From Streptomyces roseifaciens (GTDB lineage Bacteria > Actinomycetota > Actinomycetes > Streptomycetales > Streptomycetaceae), in contig NZ_LNBE01000004.1 in assembly GCF_001445655.1 (NCBI RefSeq), positions 3,126,218 to 3,190,217 on the forward strand: 64,000 bases of DNA, read 5' to 3'. Below are positions 17,939-25,852 of this stretch, piece by piece; position 1 is the stretch's first letter; every line of letters starts with the position of its first letter. Below the pieces are notes generated by a model. That model saw nothing but the letters and a program-made list of their open reading frames with translations. It made no database searches and was not told where the DNA came from. The position numbers and the translations under genes were made by a program.

Positions 17939-18784
17939 GTGCTGACGACGACCACCACCAAGGTCCTGGAGCCCGGTGACATCGAGGCCGCCCTCGACGT
18001 CCTCGACCGCGACCCCGTCGCCAACGCCTTCGTCGCCGCCCGCGTCCAGGTCGCGGGCCTCGACCCCTGGCGGCTCGGCGGCGAGATGTGGGGCTGGTAC
18101 TCGGGCGGCCGCCTCGAGTCCCTCTGCTACGCCGGCGCCAACCTCGTCCCCATCTGCGCGGGCCCCGAGGCCGTACGGGCCTTCGCCGACCGCGCGCGCC
18201 GCGCAGGGCGCCGCTGCTCCTCCATCGTGGGCCCCGCGGAGGCCACGTCCGCGCTCTGGTCGCTCCTCGAGCCCCACTGGGGCCCCGCGCGCGAGGTCCG
18301 CGGCCACCAGCCCCTCATGGTCACCCGCTCCATGCCCGCCGACGTCGAACCCGACCCCCTCGTCCGCCGCATCCGCAAGGACGAGATGGAAGTGATCATG
18401 CCGGCCTGTGTCGCCATGTTCACCGAAGAGGTCGGCGTCTCCCCGCTCGCCGGGGACGGCGGGCTCCTCTACCAGGCCCGCGTCGCCGAGCTCGTGGGCT
18501 CCGGCCGCTCCTTCGCCCGCATCGAGGACGGCCGCGTCGTCTTCAAGGCCGAGATCGGCGCCGCGACGCCCCGCGCCTGCCAGATCCAGGGTGTCTGGGT
18601 CGCCCCCGAGTGCCGCGGCCGCGGCCTGTCCGTGACCGGCATGGCGGCCGTCCTGCGCTACGCCCTCGCCGAGGTGTCGCCCGTCGTCAGCCTCTACGTG
18701 AACGACTACAACACCGCCGCCCGGGCCGCCTACCGGCGCGTGGGCTTCGAGGAGACCGGCGCGTTCATGAGCGTGCTGTTCTGA
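17939..18784 (+). CDS. DUF4081 / GNAT-domain N-acetyltransferase
   Basis: A 281-residue two-part protein. Residues 1-130 form the DUF4081-type domain (FVAARVQVAGLDPWRLGGEM, then CYAGANLVPI). Residues 140-281 form a GNAT fold whose acetyl-CoA loop is in GVWVAPECRGRGLSVTGM and whose C-terminal block is SLYVNDYNTAARAAYRRVGF. It transfers an acetyl group to an unknown substrate. GTG 17939 fits the start of homology, with GTGAGG upstream; the open frame extends further upstream through the terminator region but is unlikely to be used. The second GNAT gene follows 45 bp downstream and may be co-transcribed. Confidence 0.85.
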   Translation: MLTTTTTKVLEPGDIEAALDVLDRDPVANAFVAARVQVAGLDPWRLGGEMWGWYSGGRLESLCYAGANLVPICAGPEAVRAFADRARRAGRRCSSIVGPAEATSALWSLLEPHWGPAREVRGHQPLMVTRSMPADVEPDPLVRRIRKDEMEVIMPACVAMFTEEVGVSPLAGDGGLLYQARVAELVGSGRSFARIEDGRVVFKAEIGAATPRACQIQGVWVAPECRGRGLSVTGMAAVLRYALAEVSPVVSLYVNDYNTAARAAYRRVGFEETGAFMSVLF

Positions 18785-18829
18785 GCCGCCGGCCACCGCT
18801 CGCGGGGAGCGTGCGGGTAGCCTCCCCGC

Positions 18830-19363
18830 ATGGATGACATCGTGGTCGGGCCGCTCGACCTCGCCGCGCGGGTCGACGACGCGCTGGCCGTGCAGGCACT
18901 GGCCTTCGGGCTCACCGCGGAAGAGGTCGCCGTCCGGCGGCACATCGTGCTGCGCCACCTCGCCTCCCGCGGTGCGCGTGCGCTCGGGGCGACCACCCAC
19001 GGTGGGCGCCTCGTCGGCTTCGTCTACGGGATGCCCAACGACCGCAGCCACTGGTGGTCGGGCGTGGTCGAGCCCTACCTGCGCGCCACGGGCAGCGAAG
19101 GCTGGCTCGACGACTCCTTCGTCATCACGGAGCTGCACGTCCACCCCGACTTCCAGAAACAGGGCATCGGCCGGGCACTCATCACCACCATCACCGACTG
19201 CGCCGCCGAGCCGCGCTCGATCCTCTCCGCCATCGACACCGAGTCCCCCGCCCGCGGCCTCTACCGCAGGCTCGGCTACCGCGACCTGGCGCGCCCCGTG
19301 CACTTCCCCAGCGCGCAGAGCCCGTACGTGGTGATGGGGGCCCCGCTGCCGCTGCTGGGGTGA
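18830..19363 (+). CDS. GNAT-family N-acetyltransferase
   Basis: A 177-residue single-domain GNAT protein. The acetyl-CoA pyrophosphate-binding loop is HPDFQKQGIGRALITT (about residues 104-120), followed by the C-terminal strand-helix SPARGLYRRLGYRDLARPV. The N-terminal half (RVDDALAVQALAFGLTAEE) is the substrate side and gives no hint of the acceptor. Start ATG 18830. It sits between the DUF4081-GNAT gene and proS, so it may be part of the same transcription unit; the acceptor is unknown. Confidence 0.82.
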   Translation: MDDIVVGPLDLAARVDDALAVQALAFGLTAEEVAVRRHIVLRHLASRGARALGATTHGGRLVGFVYGMPNDRSHWWSGVVEPYLRATGSEGWLDDSFVITELHVHPDFQKQGIGRALITTITDCAAEPRSILSAIDTESPARGLYRRLGYRDLARPVHFPSAQSPYVVMGAPLPLLG

Positions 19364-19481
19364 GGCACGGGGCCGCAGGGAGGGGCCGTGCGGGCCGCCC
19401 GGCGCGAGAACTCGTTTCAGCGGAGCACCGGGCTGCCGCTAATCTCCTGACCATTCCCTACGCCCCGCCAGGAGACCAACG

Positions 19482-21179
19482 ATGGCCCATGTCCAGCGCA
19501 TGTCCACCACGCTGCTGAAGACACTGCGCGACGACCCGGCCGACGCGGAGACCGCCAGCCACAAGCTGCTGGTCCGCGCCGGGTACGTCCGACGCTCGTC
19601 CGCCGGTGTCTGGACCTGGCTGCCGCTCGGCAAGAAGGTGCTGGAGAACGTCTCGCGCGTGGTGCGGGAGGAGATGGACGCCATCGGCGGCCAGGAGGTC
19701 CTGCTGCCCGCCCTGCTGCCCAAGGAGCCCTACGAGGCGAGCGGGCGCTGGGAGGAGTACGGCGACCTCCTGTTCCGCCTCAAGGACCGCAAGGGCGCCG
19801 ACTACCTGCTCGGCCCCACGCACGAGGAGATCTTCACCCTCACGGTCAAGGACCAGTGCACGTCCTACAAGGACCTGCCCGTGATCCTCTACCAGATCCA
19901 GACCAAGTACCGCGACGAGGCCCGGCCCCGCTCCGGCGTGCTGCGCGGGCGCGAGTTCCAGATGAAGGACTCCTACTCCTTCGACACCACCGACGAGGGG
20001 CTCGCCGAGTCCTACCGCCTGCACCGCGAGGCGTACACCCGCATCTTCGAGCGCCTGGGCCTCGACTACCGCGTCGTCTCCGCCGTCTCGGGCGCCATGG
20101 GCGGCTCCGCGTCCGAGGAGTTCCTGGCGCCCGCAGCAGCCGGCGAGGACACCTTCGTGGACTGCCCCAGCTGCGACTACGCCGCCAACACCGAAGCCGT
20201 CACCGTGGCCGTGACCCCCTCCGACCCCGCGGGCCACGGGGCCGTCGAGGAGCTGGACACGCCCGACACGCCCACCATCGAGACCCTCGCGGCCCACCTC
20301 GGCGTGCCGGCCTCCGCGACGCTGAAGAACCTCCTCGTCAAGGTCGACGGCGAGATCACCGCCGTCGGCGTGCCCGGCGACCGCGAGGTCGACCTCGGCA
20401 AGCTGGGGGAGCACCTGGCGCCCGCCGTCGTCGAGCTGGTCACCGCCGAGGACTTCGCGGACCGGCCCGACCTCGTACGGGGCTACGTCGGCCCCCAGGG
20501 GATCAAGCTGCGCTACCTCGCCGACCCGCGCGTGGCGCCCGGCACCGCGTGGATCACCGGCGCCAACAAGCCCGGCAAGCACGCCCGCAACGTGGTCTGC
20601 GGACGGGACTTCGAGGTGGACCGGTACCTCGACGTGGTCGTGGTCGAGCCGGGCGACCCCTGCCCCCGCTGCGGCGCGGGACTGGAGATCGGCCGGGCGA
20701 TCGAAATCGGCCACATCTTCCAGCTGGGCCGCAAGTACGCCGACGCCTTCGGGCTCGACGTCCTCGGGCAGAACGGCAAGCCGGTCCGCGTCACCATGGG
20801 TTCGTACGGCATCGGCGTCTCCCGCGCCGTGGCGGCCCTCGCCGAGCAGACGCACGACGAGTCCGGCCTGTGCTGGCCCCGTGAGGTCGCCCCCGCGGAC
20901 GTGCACATCGTCGCCGCCGGCAAGGCGGTCCAGACCGAACTCGCCCTGGAGCTCGCGGACAAGCTGGGCTCGGCAGGCGTCCGTGTCCTCGTCGACGACC
21001 GCACCGGCGTCTCCCCGGGCGTGAAGTTCACCGACGCCGAGCTGATCGGCATCCCGGAGATCCTGGTGGTCGGCCGCGGGGCGCCCCAGGGGCTCGTCGA
21101 GCTGAAGGACCGGCGCACGGGCGCCCGTGAGGAGCTGCCGGTCGCCGAGGCGATCGAGCGGCTGAGCGCGCGCGGCTGA
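19482..21179 (+). CDS. proS: Prolyl-tRNA synthetase
   Basis: A class-II aminoacyl-tRNA synthetase of bacterial type (565 residues), charging tRNA-Pro. The motif-1 region includes [18 protein letters not shown]; motif 2 is around [20 protein letters not shown]; motif 3 is in [17 protein letters not shown]. The editing insertion (INS domain, YbaK-like, about residues 225-400) is present, including [12 protein letters not shown] and [10 protein letters not shown]. The C-terminal anticodon-binding domain ends with [15 protein letters not shown]. Start ATG 19482 has AGGAG upstream. A CATGGGGC repeat array follows instead of a conventional terminator. Confidence 0.97.
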   Translation: MAHVQRMSTTLLKTLRDDPADAETASHKLLVRAGYVRRSSAGVWTWLPLGKKVLENVSRVVREEMDAIGGQEVLLPALLPKEPYEASGRWEEYGDLLFRLKDRKGADYLLGPTHEEIFTLTVKDQCTSYKDLPVILYQIQTKYRDEARPRSGVLRGREFQMKDSYSFDTTDEGLAESYRLHREAYTRIFERLGLDYRVVSAVSGAMGGSASEEFLAPAAAGEDTFVDCPSCDYAANTEAVTVAVTPSDPAGHGAVEELDTPDTPTIETLAAHLGVPASATLKNLLVKVDGEITAVGVPGDREVDLGKLGEHLAPAVVELVTAEDFADRPDLVRGYVGPQGIKLRYLADPRVAPGTAWITGANKPGKHARNVVCGRDFEVDRYLDVVVVEPGDPCPRCGAGLEIGRAIEIGHIFQLGRKYADAFGLDVLGQNGKPVRVTMGSYGIGVSRAVAALAEQTHDESGLCWPREVAPADVHIVAAGKAVQTELALELADKLGSAGVRVLVDDRTGVSPGVKFTDAELIGIPEILVVGRGAPQGLVELKDRRTGAREELPVAEAIERLSARG

Positions 21180-21215
21180 CGGTTCGCCGGACACGGCCGG
21201 GGCCCCGTGCCCCGG

Positions 21216-21368
21216 CCGCATGGGGCGGCGACGCGAGCCGCATGGGGCGGGACACACCCCAGCCACATGGGGCGGGGTATACCCGTACCGCATGGGGCCG
21301 GGGCGGGACATGCATGGGGCGGATGCTGGATGCGCATGGGGCGGCCCGTCCGCACCGCATGGGGCGGG
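21216..21368. repeat. Direct array of seven CCGCATGGGGCGG units, 22-25-bp period
   Basis: CATGGGG starts at 21219, 21241, 21266, 21291, 21313, 21335 and 21358 (intervals 22, 25, 25, 22, 22, 23), all in one orientation. The array fills the 196-bp gap between the convergent proS and phosphotransferase genes. Confidence 0.85.
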
Positions 21369-21375
21369 AACGCCG

Positions 21376-22311
21376 TCAGAGCATCCCCGCGAACTCCAGC
21401 AGGAGTTCGCCCCGTGCGCGCGCCCCGGAGGCGAGTTCGCGCATGCCCGCCTCCGCCGTGCGGAAGAGGGTCCAGCCGCGCAGCCGGTCGCGGTCGACGT
21501 CCAGGGCGTCGGCGAGCTTGGCCACACGCCGCCGGGCGATGGCTGCGGCCCCGGGGGAGGCCATCAGCGTGTCGACCCGGTCACGGGCGAGCCACGCCAA
21601 GTCGTAGGCCCGCTCGCCCACCAGCGGCCTGGGGCCGACGGCCAGCCACGGGGCCCGCTCCCCGGCGAGCACCTTGCCCTGCTGGTAGCGACCGTGCAGC
21701 AACGACGCCGGCTCCTCGGTGCCGGCGTCGGCCGTCAGCGCGTCCCGCAGCTCCAGGGCCTCGTCGACGACGGCCCGCGCGTCTGCCGCCCATGGCTCCC
21801 CGCGCTGCTCCCGCATGACGCCCGCGAGACGAAACGTGTGGTCGGCCACCGAAGTGAACGGGTGGTCATCCGCCGGACGCACCCAGAGGCGCTGCAGCGT
21901 CGCCGTCGCCTCCAGGACGGCCTTCGCCTCCGCCAGGGACCGCAGGCTCACATCGGCCCGCAGCCGCTCCAGGAGGAGCGCACCCTCCTCGGGCTCCGCC
22001 TGCAGCACCCGGACCGCCCCCAGGCCGTTCCAGTGCGCCAGCGCTGCGCGTTCCAGCGCGGCGGCCTCGCCCGGCACTTCCAGCTTCAGTACGGCACCCG
22101 TGCCGTCGGCCCGGTGCGCGAGGACGACGACGCTGCTCCGTCCGCCCGGTTCGTGCACCCGCTCCGGGGTCAGCTCCCAGCGCTCCGCGAACTCGTGCAC
22201 CTGCTCCGGTAGCGAGGCGAGCCACTGGCGCCCCGCCCCGTCCGCCGGCCCGGAGCCCAGGGTCCGCACCAGCCGCTCCGGTGGTGCGAAGCGGTCGTCG
22301 GCGTTGCTCAT
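21376..22311 (-). CDS. Aminoglycoside/hydroxyurea phosphotransferase-like protein, catalytic residues lost
   Basis: A 311-residue protein with the APH(6)/hydroxyurea-kinase fold. A conserved lysine lies in AVLKLE (K76) and a following glutamate helix PGEAAALERAAL is present, as is the C-terminal kinase block PLVGERAYDLAWLARDR. The catalytic loop, however, reads LLHGRYQQGKVL: the HGD aspartate is replaced by R208, the metal-binding asparagine by K213, and the DPxP-type metal aspartate by glycine (AVGPRP). It is probably a pseudokinase with a retained fold. It is the last gene of a minus-strand operon, 31 bp after the ferritin-like gene; its start ATG 22311 lies just downstream of that gene's stop. 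Function is unknown. Confidence 0.75.
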   Translation of the reverse strand: MSNADDRFAPPERLVRTLGSGPADGAGRQWLASLPEQVHEFAERWELTPERVHEPGGRSSVVVLAHRADGTGAVLKLEVPGEAAALERAALAHWNGLGAVRVLQAEPEEGALLLERLRADVSLRSLAEAKAVLEATATLQRLWVRPADDHPFTSVADHTFRLAGVMREQRGEPWAADARAVVDEALELRDALTADAGTEEPASLLHGRYQQGKVLAGERAPWLAVGPRPLVGERAYDLAWLARDRVDTLMASPGAAAIARRRVAKLADALDVDRDRLRGWTLFRTAEAGMRELASGARARGELLLEFAGML

Positions 22312-22342
22312 ATCCCTGTGCTGTCCTTTTCGTCCTTGCCGG

Positions 22343-22840
22343 TCAGGGGCGTTCGGGTGAACTGCTGGGCCTACCCGGAGCCGTACGCTCCGTGAGCCCA
22401 GGGAAGGCTACGCCGCCACCGCGCCAGCGCACCGCGCGCACTGCCGCCTCACGCAGCCCGCCCGCGGCCTCGAGCCGCAGGTCACCGCCGGCGGCGGCCA
22501 CGAGATCGGCGTACACGGCCGCGACGCGCGCCTCCAGCTCCGCCGCCAGCCGCACGGCGGCGTCCGCATCCGAGACGGTGAACGGCAGCGCGTACCCGGC
22601 GGCCGCCGCCTCGGGCACGCCGCCCAGGTCCCGTACCGCCCGGCTCATCGCATCCCGTCGCGCGCGGTGCGCGTCGTATGCCTCGCGCGCCTCCGCCGCC
22701 CGCTCCTGCGCCACGCGCGCGCCGACGACCCCGTAGCCGTACACCGCGGCGTGTTCGGCCCCGAGCGCGGCCTGGGCCGCGCGCAGGGCCTGCCGCACGG
22801 CGGGGTCCTTGGGAGCCTTGGGGCTCGCCGTCTCCGTCAT
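22343..22840 (-). CDS. Ferritin-like (DUF4439) domain protein
   Basis: A 165-residue helical protein. Two long helical pairs (VRQALRAAQAALGAEHAAVY, then AEAREAYDAHRARRDAM, and later AVRLAAELEARVAAVYADLV) give the four-helix-bundle pattern of the DUF4439 ferritin-like family; GAEHAAVYGYGVVGA carries the conserved Glu-His. Metal binding is possible but the full ligand set cannot be confirmed by eye. ATG 22840 is preceded by GGAGGACGC. The gene begins 10 bp after the lipoprotein gene ends, so the two are clearly co-transcribed. Confidence 0.75.
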   Translation of the reverse strand: MTETASPKAPKDPAVRQALRAAQAALGAEHAAVYGYGVVGARVAQERAAEAREAYDAHRARRDAMSRAVRDLGGVPEAAAAGYALPFTVSDADAAVRLAAELEARVAAVYADLVAAAGGDLRLEAAGGLREAAVRAVRWRGGGVAFPGLTERTAPGRPSSSPERP

Positions 22841-22850
22841 GCGTCCTCCG

Positions 22851-23552
22851 TCATGCGTCACTCCTGAGCAGGTATGCGTGGGCCGCACCCGCGGCGGCCA
22901 CGGAGGCGAGCAGCCGGGCCAGTTCGGGCGGGGCGGAGCCGAGGGCCTTGGTACGGCTGTCCGCGGTGCGCCGTTCGGCGTCGGCCAGTGCAGCCAGGGC
23001 GGCCTTCTCGTCACCCGGAACGCCGTCCGTACGTGCGGAAGCGGACGCGCCTGAGGCGGACGCCCGCGGAGTCTCCGGAGACGACGACCCGGAGGGCGAC
23101 GACTCAGTCGGCTCGGACGGCTCCGACGGTTCGGACGACTCAGAGGAGGCTGAAGGAACCGAAGAGGCTGAGGAATCCGGGGATCCGGACGAGTCCGGGG
23201 AGCCGGACGGGGCCGGAGCCGTCGCCCCCCGCGGCACGCCCGACGCCCCCCGCGGCGCGCCGAAAGCCTCCGCATGGCGCGCCACTTCCTCCCGCAGCGG
23301 CCGCAGCCGCTCCGCGAGCGCCCCGTGCGCCGCGATCGTCGCGTCGTAGCGCGCCAGCAGCTGCGCGGAGTCGCGCCCCGCCACGGCGCGCAGGCGCTCC
23401 GCTGCCGAAGGCCCCGAGGGCGCCCCGGAGGCGCCCGAACAGCCGGTGAGCAGCGCCCCGGAGCCGGCGCTCAGCAGAACCGCGGCGCCCCCTGCCAGTA
23501 CCCTGCGTCGGTGCGGGCCGGCCGGGCCCCGCGTCGTCGTCGTGAACGCCAC
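22851..23552 (-). CDS. Putative Tat-type lipoprotein with Ser/Glu/Pro-rich linker
   Basis: A 233-residue exported protein. The N-terminus has a twin-arginine-like basic patch (HRRRVLAGG), a hydrophobic stretch and a lipobox LLTGC with the acylated cysteine at about residue 36. A helical segment follows, then a low-complexity Ser/Glu/Pro linker of about 70 residues (SSESSEPSEPSEPTESS), and a final helical part (EKAALAALADAERRTADS). It should be anchored outside the cell membrane. GTG 23552 is chosen because AGAGG lies 4 bp upstream and the signal peptide starts there. It is the first gene of the operon with the ferritin-like and pseudokinase genes; the role is unknown. Confidence 0.75.
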   Translation of the reverse strand: MAFTTTTRGPAGPHRRRVLAGGAAVLLSAGSGALLTGCSGASGAPSGPSAAERLRAVAGRDSAQLLARYDATIAAHGALAERLRPLREEVARHAEAFGAPRGASGVPRGATAPAPSGSPDSSGSPDSSASSVPSASSESSEPSEPSEPTESSPSGSSSPETPRASASGASASARTDGVPGDEKAALAALADAERRTADSRTKALGSAPPELARLLASVAAAGAAHAYLLRSDA

Positions 23553-23721
23553 GATCCTCTTTCCGCCGGTCCGGTCATGATCACCGCACGTGAGCGTACC
23601 GGCGCGCAACCCGGCGGCCGCGGACGAGGCACCGAATCGTCAGTCGGCTGCCGGAACAGATAGGCTTTGACCTGACACGCGACTTTCCCACAACAGCACA
23701 CGCGGCCGAGGAGTCACCCGG

Positions 23722-24267
23722 ATGAGCACCACCCAGAGCGAGCGGCTGCGCGAGCTGCTGGCCCCTCTCGTGAGCGCGCGGGAGCTGGATCTGGAAGAGA
23801 TCGAGGTGACCGCGGCGGGCAAGCGGCGTGTGCTGCGCATCGTGGTGGACTCCGATGCGGGCGTCGAGCTGGACGAGTGCGCTGAAGTCAGCCGCGCCGT
23901 CTCCGAGAAGCTCGACGAGACGGACGCCATGGGCGGCGCCCCGTACGTCCTGGAAGTCACCTCCCCCGGTGCCGACCGCCCCCTCACCGAGCACCGGCAC
24001 TACGTGCGTGCCACCGGCCGTCTGATCAAGGCGCAGCTCACCGAGGGCGGCGAGCTCGTGGCGCGCATCGTCGCCGTGGACGACGAGGGGCTGGACCTGG
24101 AGGTCCCCGGGGTGAAGGGCCGCAAGCCCACCTCCCGGCGACTGGCCTTCGGCGAGATCGCGAAGGCCCGCGTGGAGATCGAGTTCAACCGTAAGGCCGC
24201 GGAGAAGACCGCGGGCGCGGCGGCAGAGGCCGCCGGCGAAACCGACGAGAGCCAAGAGGAGGCGTAG
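23722..24267 (+). CDS. rimP: Ribosome maturation factor RimP
   Basis: A 181-residue RimP protein for 30S subunit maturation. The N-terminal domain has the family segment [20 protein letters not shown], then [19 protein letters not shown], and the conserved [20 protein letters not shown]. The C-terminal SH3-like domain covers about residues 95-150, and an Ala/Glu-rich tail follows. Start ATG 23722 has GAGGAG upstream. It is the first gene of the rimP-nusA-ylxR-infB operon, ending two bases before the nusA start. Confidence 0.93.
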   Translation: MSTTQSERLRELLAPLVSARELDLEEIEVTAAGKRRVLRIVVDSDAGVELDECAEVSRAVSEKLDETDAMGGAPYVLEVTSPGADRPLTEHRHYVRATGRLIKAQLTEGGELVARIVAVDDEGLDLEVPGVKGRKPTSRRLAFGEIAKARVEIEFNRKAAEKTAGAAAEAAGETDESQEEA

Positions 24268-24269
24268 CC

Positions 24270-25271
24270 GTGGACATCGACATGAGTGCCCTGCGGGGTC
24301 TGGTGCGAGAGAAGGAGATCTCCTTCGACCTGCTGGTCGAGGCGATCGAGTCGGCCCTCCTCATCGCCTACCACCGCACCGAGGGGAGCCGCCGCCGCGC
24401 CCGCGTGGAGCTGGACCGCGGCACCGGCCACGTGACGGTGTGGGCCAAGGAGGACCCGCAGGACCTGGAGGAGGGCGAGGAGCCCCGCGAGTTCGACGAC
24501 ACGCCGTCCGGCTTCGGCCGGATCGCCGCGACCACCGCCAAGCAGGTCATCCTCCAGCGTCTGCGCGACGCCGAGGACGAGATCACTTTCGGTGAGTTCG
24601 CGGGCCGTGAGGGCGACGTCGTCGCGGGCATCGTCCAGCAGGGCAAGGACCCGAAGAACGTCCTCGTGGACATCGGCAAGCTGGAGGCCATCCTGCCGGT
24701 GCAGGAGCAGGTCCCCGGCGAGGAGTACAAGCACGGCACGCGCCTGCGCACGTACGTCGTACGGGTGGCGAAGGGCGTGCGCGGTCCGTCCGTCACGCTC
24801 TCGCGCACCCACCCGAATCTGGTCAAGAAGCTCTTCGCCCTCGAGGTGCCGGAGATCGCGGACGGCTCGGTGGAGATCGCCGCCATCGCCCGTGAGGCCG
24901 GTCACCGCACGAAGATCGCGGTCCGCTCCACGCGGTCGGGCCTCAACGCCAAGGGCGCCTGCATCGGCCCCATGGGCGGCCGGGTCCGCAACGTCATGGC
25001 CGAGCTGCACGGCGAGAAGATCGACATCGTCGACTGGTCGGACGACCCCGCCGAGCTGGTGGCGCACGCGCTGTCCCCCGCGCGGGTGAGCAAGGTCGAG
25101 GTCGTGGACCTCGCCGCGCGCTCCGCCCGGGTGACCGTGCCCGACTACCAGCTGTCGCTGGCCATCGGCAAGGAGGGGCAGAACGCCCGCCTGGCCGCGC
25201 GCCTCACCGGGTGGCGCATCGACATCCGCCCGGACACTGAGCAGCCCGACCGGGAATCCGGTCGAGCCTGA
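24270..25271 (+). CDS. nusA: Transcription termination/antitermination factor NusA
   Basis: A 333-residue NusA without the C-terminal acidic repeats of E. coli, as usual in actinobacteria. Domains in order: N-terminal RNA-polymerase-binding domain (about 1-110, [20 protein letters not shown]), S1 domain (about 115-185, [19 protein letters not shown]), and two KH domains (about 190-330, [18 protein letters not shown] and [16 protein letters not shown]). It binds polymerase and nascent RNA and modulates pausing and termination. GTG 24270 follows AGAGGAGG. A hairpin lies between nusA and the ylxR gene. Confidence 0.95.
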   Translation: MDIDMSALRGLVREKEISFDLLVEAIESALLIAYHRTEGSRRRARVELDRGTGHVTVWAKEDPQDLEEGEEPREFDDTPSGFGRIAATTAKQVILQRLRDAEDEITFGEFAGREGDVVAGIVQQGKDPKNVLVDIGKLEAILPVQEQVPGEEYKHGTRLRTYVVRVAKGVRGPSVTLSRTHPNLVKKLFALEVPEIADGSVEIAAIAREAGHRTKIAVRSTRSGLNAKGACIGPMGGRVRNVMAELHGEKIDIVDWSDDPAELVAHALSPARVSKVEVVDLAARSARVTVPDYQLSLAIGKEGQNARLAARLTGWRIDIRPDTEQPDRESGRA

Positions 25272-25278
25272 TCACGTT

Positions 25279-25318
25279 CACGACACCGGGGCCCGCCTGC
25301 GCGGGTCCCGGCATCGTG
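25279..25318 (+). terminator. Hairpin between nusA and ylxR
   Basis: An imperfect stem (outer CACGA/TCGTG, inner CCGGGGCCCGC with GCGGGTCCCGG) with a CTGC loop. It could attenuate or process the operon mRNA; there is no T-tract. Confidence 0.5.
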
Positions 25319-25387
25319 GCCGAAACGCATACGTGCCCGATCACTGCCCCCCAGGGGTGGGGTGGGCGCGGGGAGGTAGACTGAAGA

Positions 25388-25669
25388 GTGTCTGGCCGGA
25401 CGCATGCCCGCGCATGCCCTGAGCGAACCTGTGTGGGATGCCGGGAGCGAGCGGCCAAGGGCGATCTGCTGCGGATCGTGATGGTCGAGGGCGCCTGCGT
25501 CCCCGACCCTCGCGGTACGCTGCCCGGCCGGGGTGCCTCCGTGCACCCCACACTGGTCTGTCTCGACCTGGCGGTCCGCCGCCGGGCGTTTCCCAGGGCC
25601 TTGAAAAGCCCGGGGCCGCTCGATACGGCGGAGCTCCGCCGGTACATCGAACAGATCGAACAGCAGTAG
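25388..25669 (+). CDS. YlxR-family RNA-binding protein
   Basis: A 93-residue YlxR (DUF448) protein. The family signature [21 protein letters not shown], with a C-x-x-C pair, is at residues 11-31, followed by [15 protein letters not shown] and a basic helix [11 protein letters not shown]. It probably binds RNA or acts as a nucleoid-type regulator; the operon place between nusA and infB is highly conserved. The start GTG 25388 follows GAGGTAGACTGAAGA. An upstream in-frame start is not available because of the hairpin region. Confidence 0.9.
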   Translation: MSGRTHARACPERTCVGCRERAAKGDLLRIVMVEGACVPDPRGTLPGRGASVHPTLVCLDLAVRRRAFPRALKSPGPLDTAELRRYIEQIEQQ

Positions 25670-25852
25670 TTCGGCCCCGCGTCTGCGGGGTATGGCCCCA
25701 CTGTAAGAAGCACGGCACGGGTAACCGTGCGGTCAGGTACCTCGCGAGTTGGAAGTAGGTCGAGATTGCGATGAGCACTCGATGAGTACGCGATGAGTAC
25801 GCCCATGAAGTAGCGACGGTCCGGTGGACACCCCGGACCTAGAAGGAGCGAA

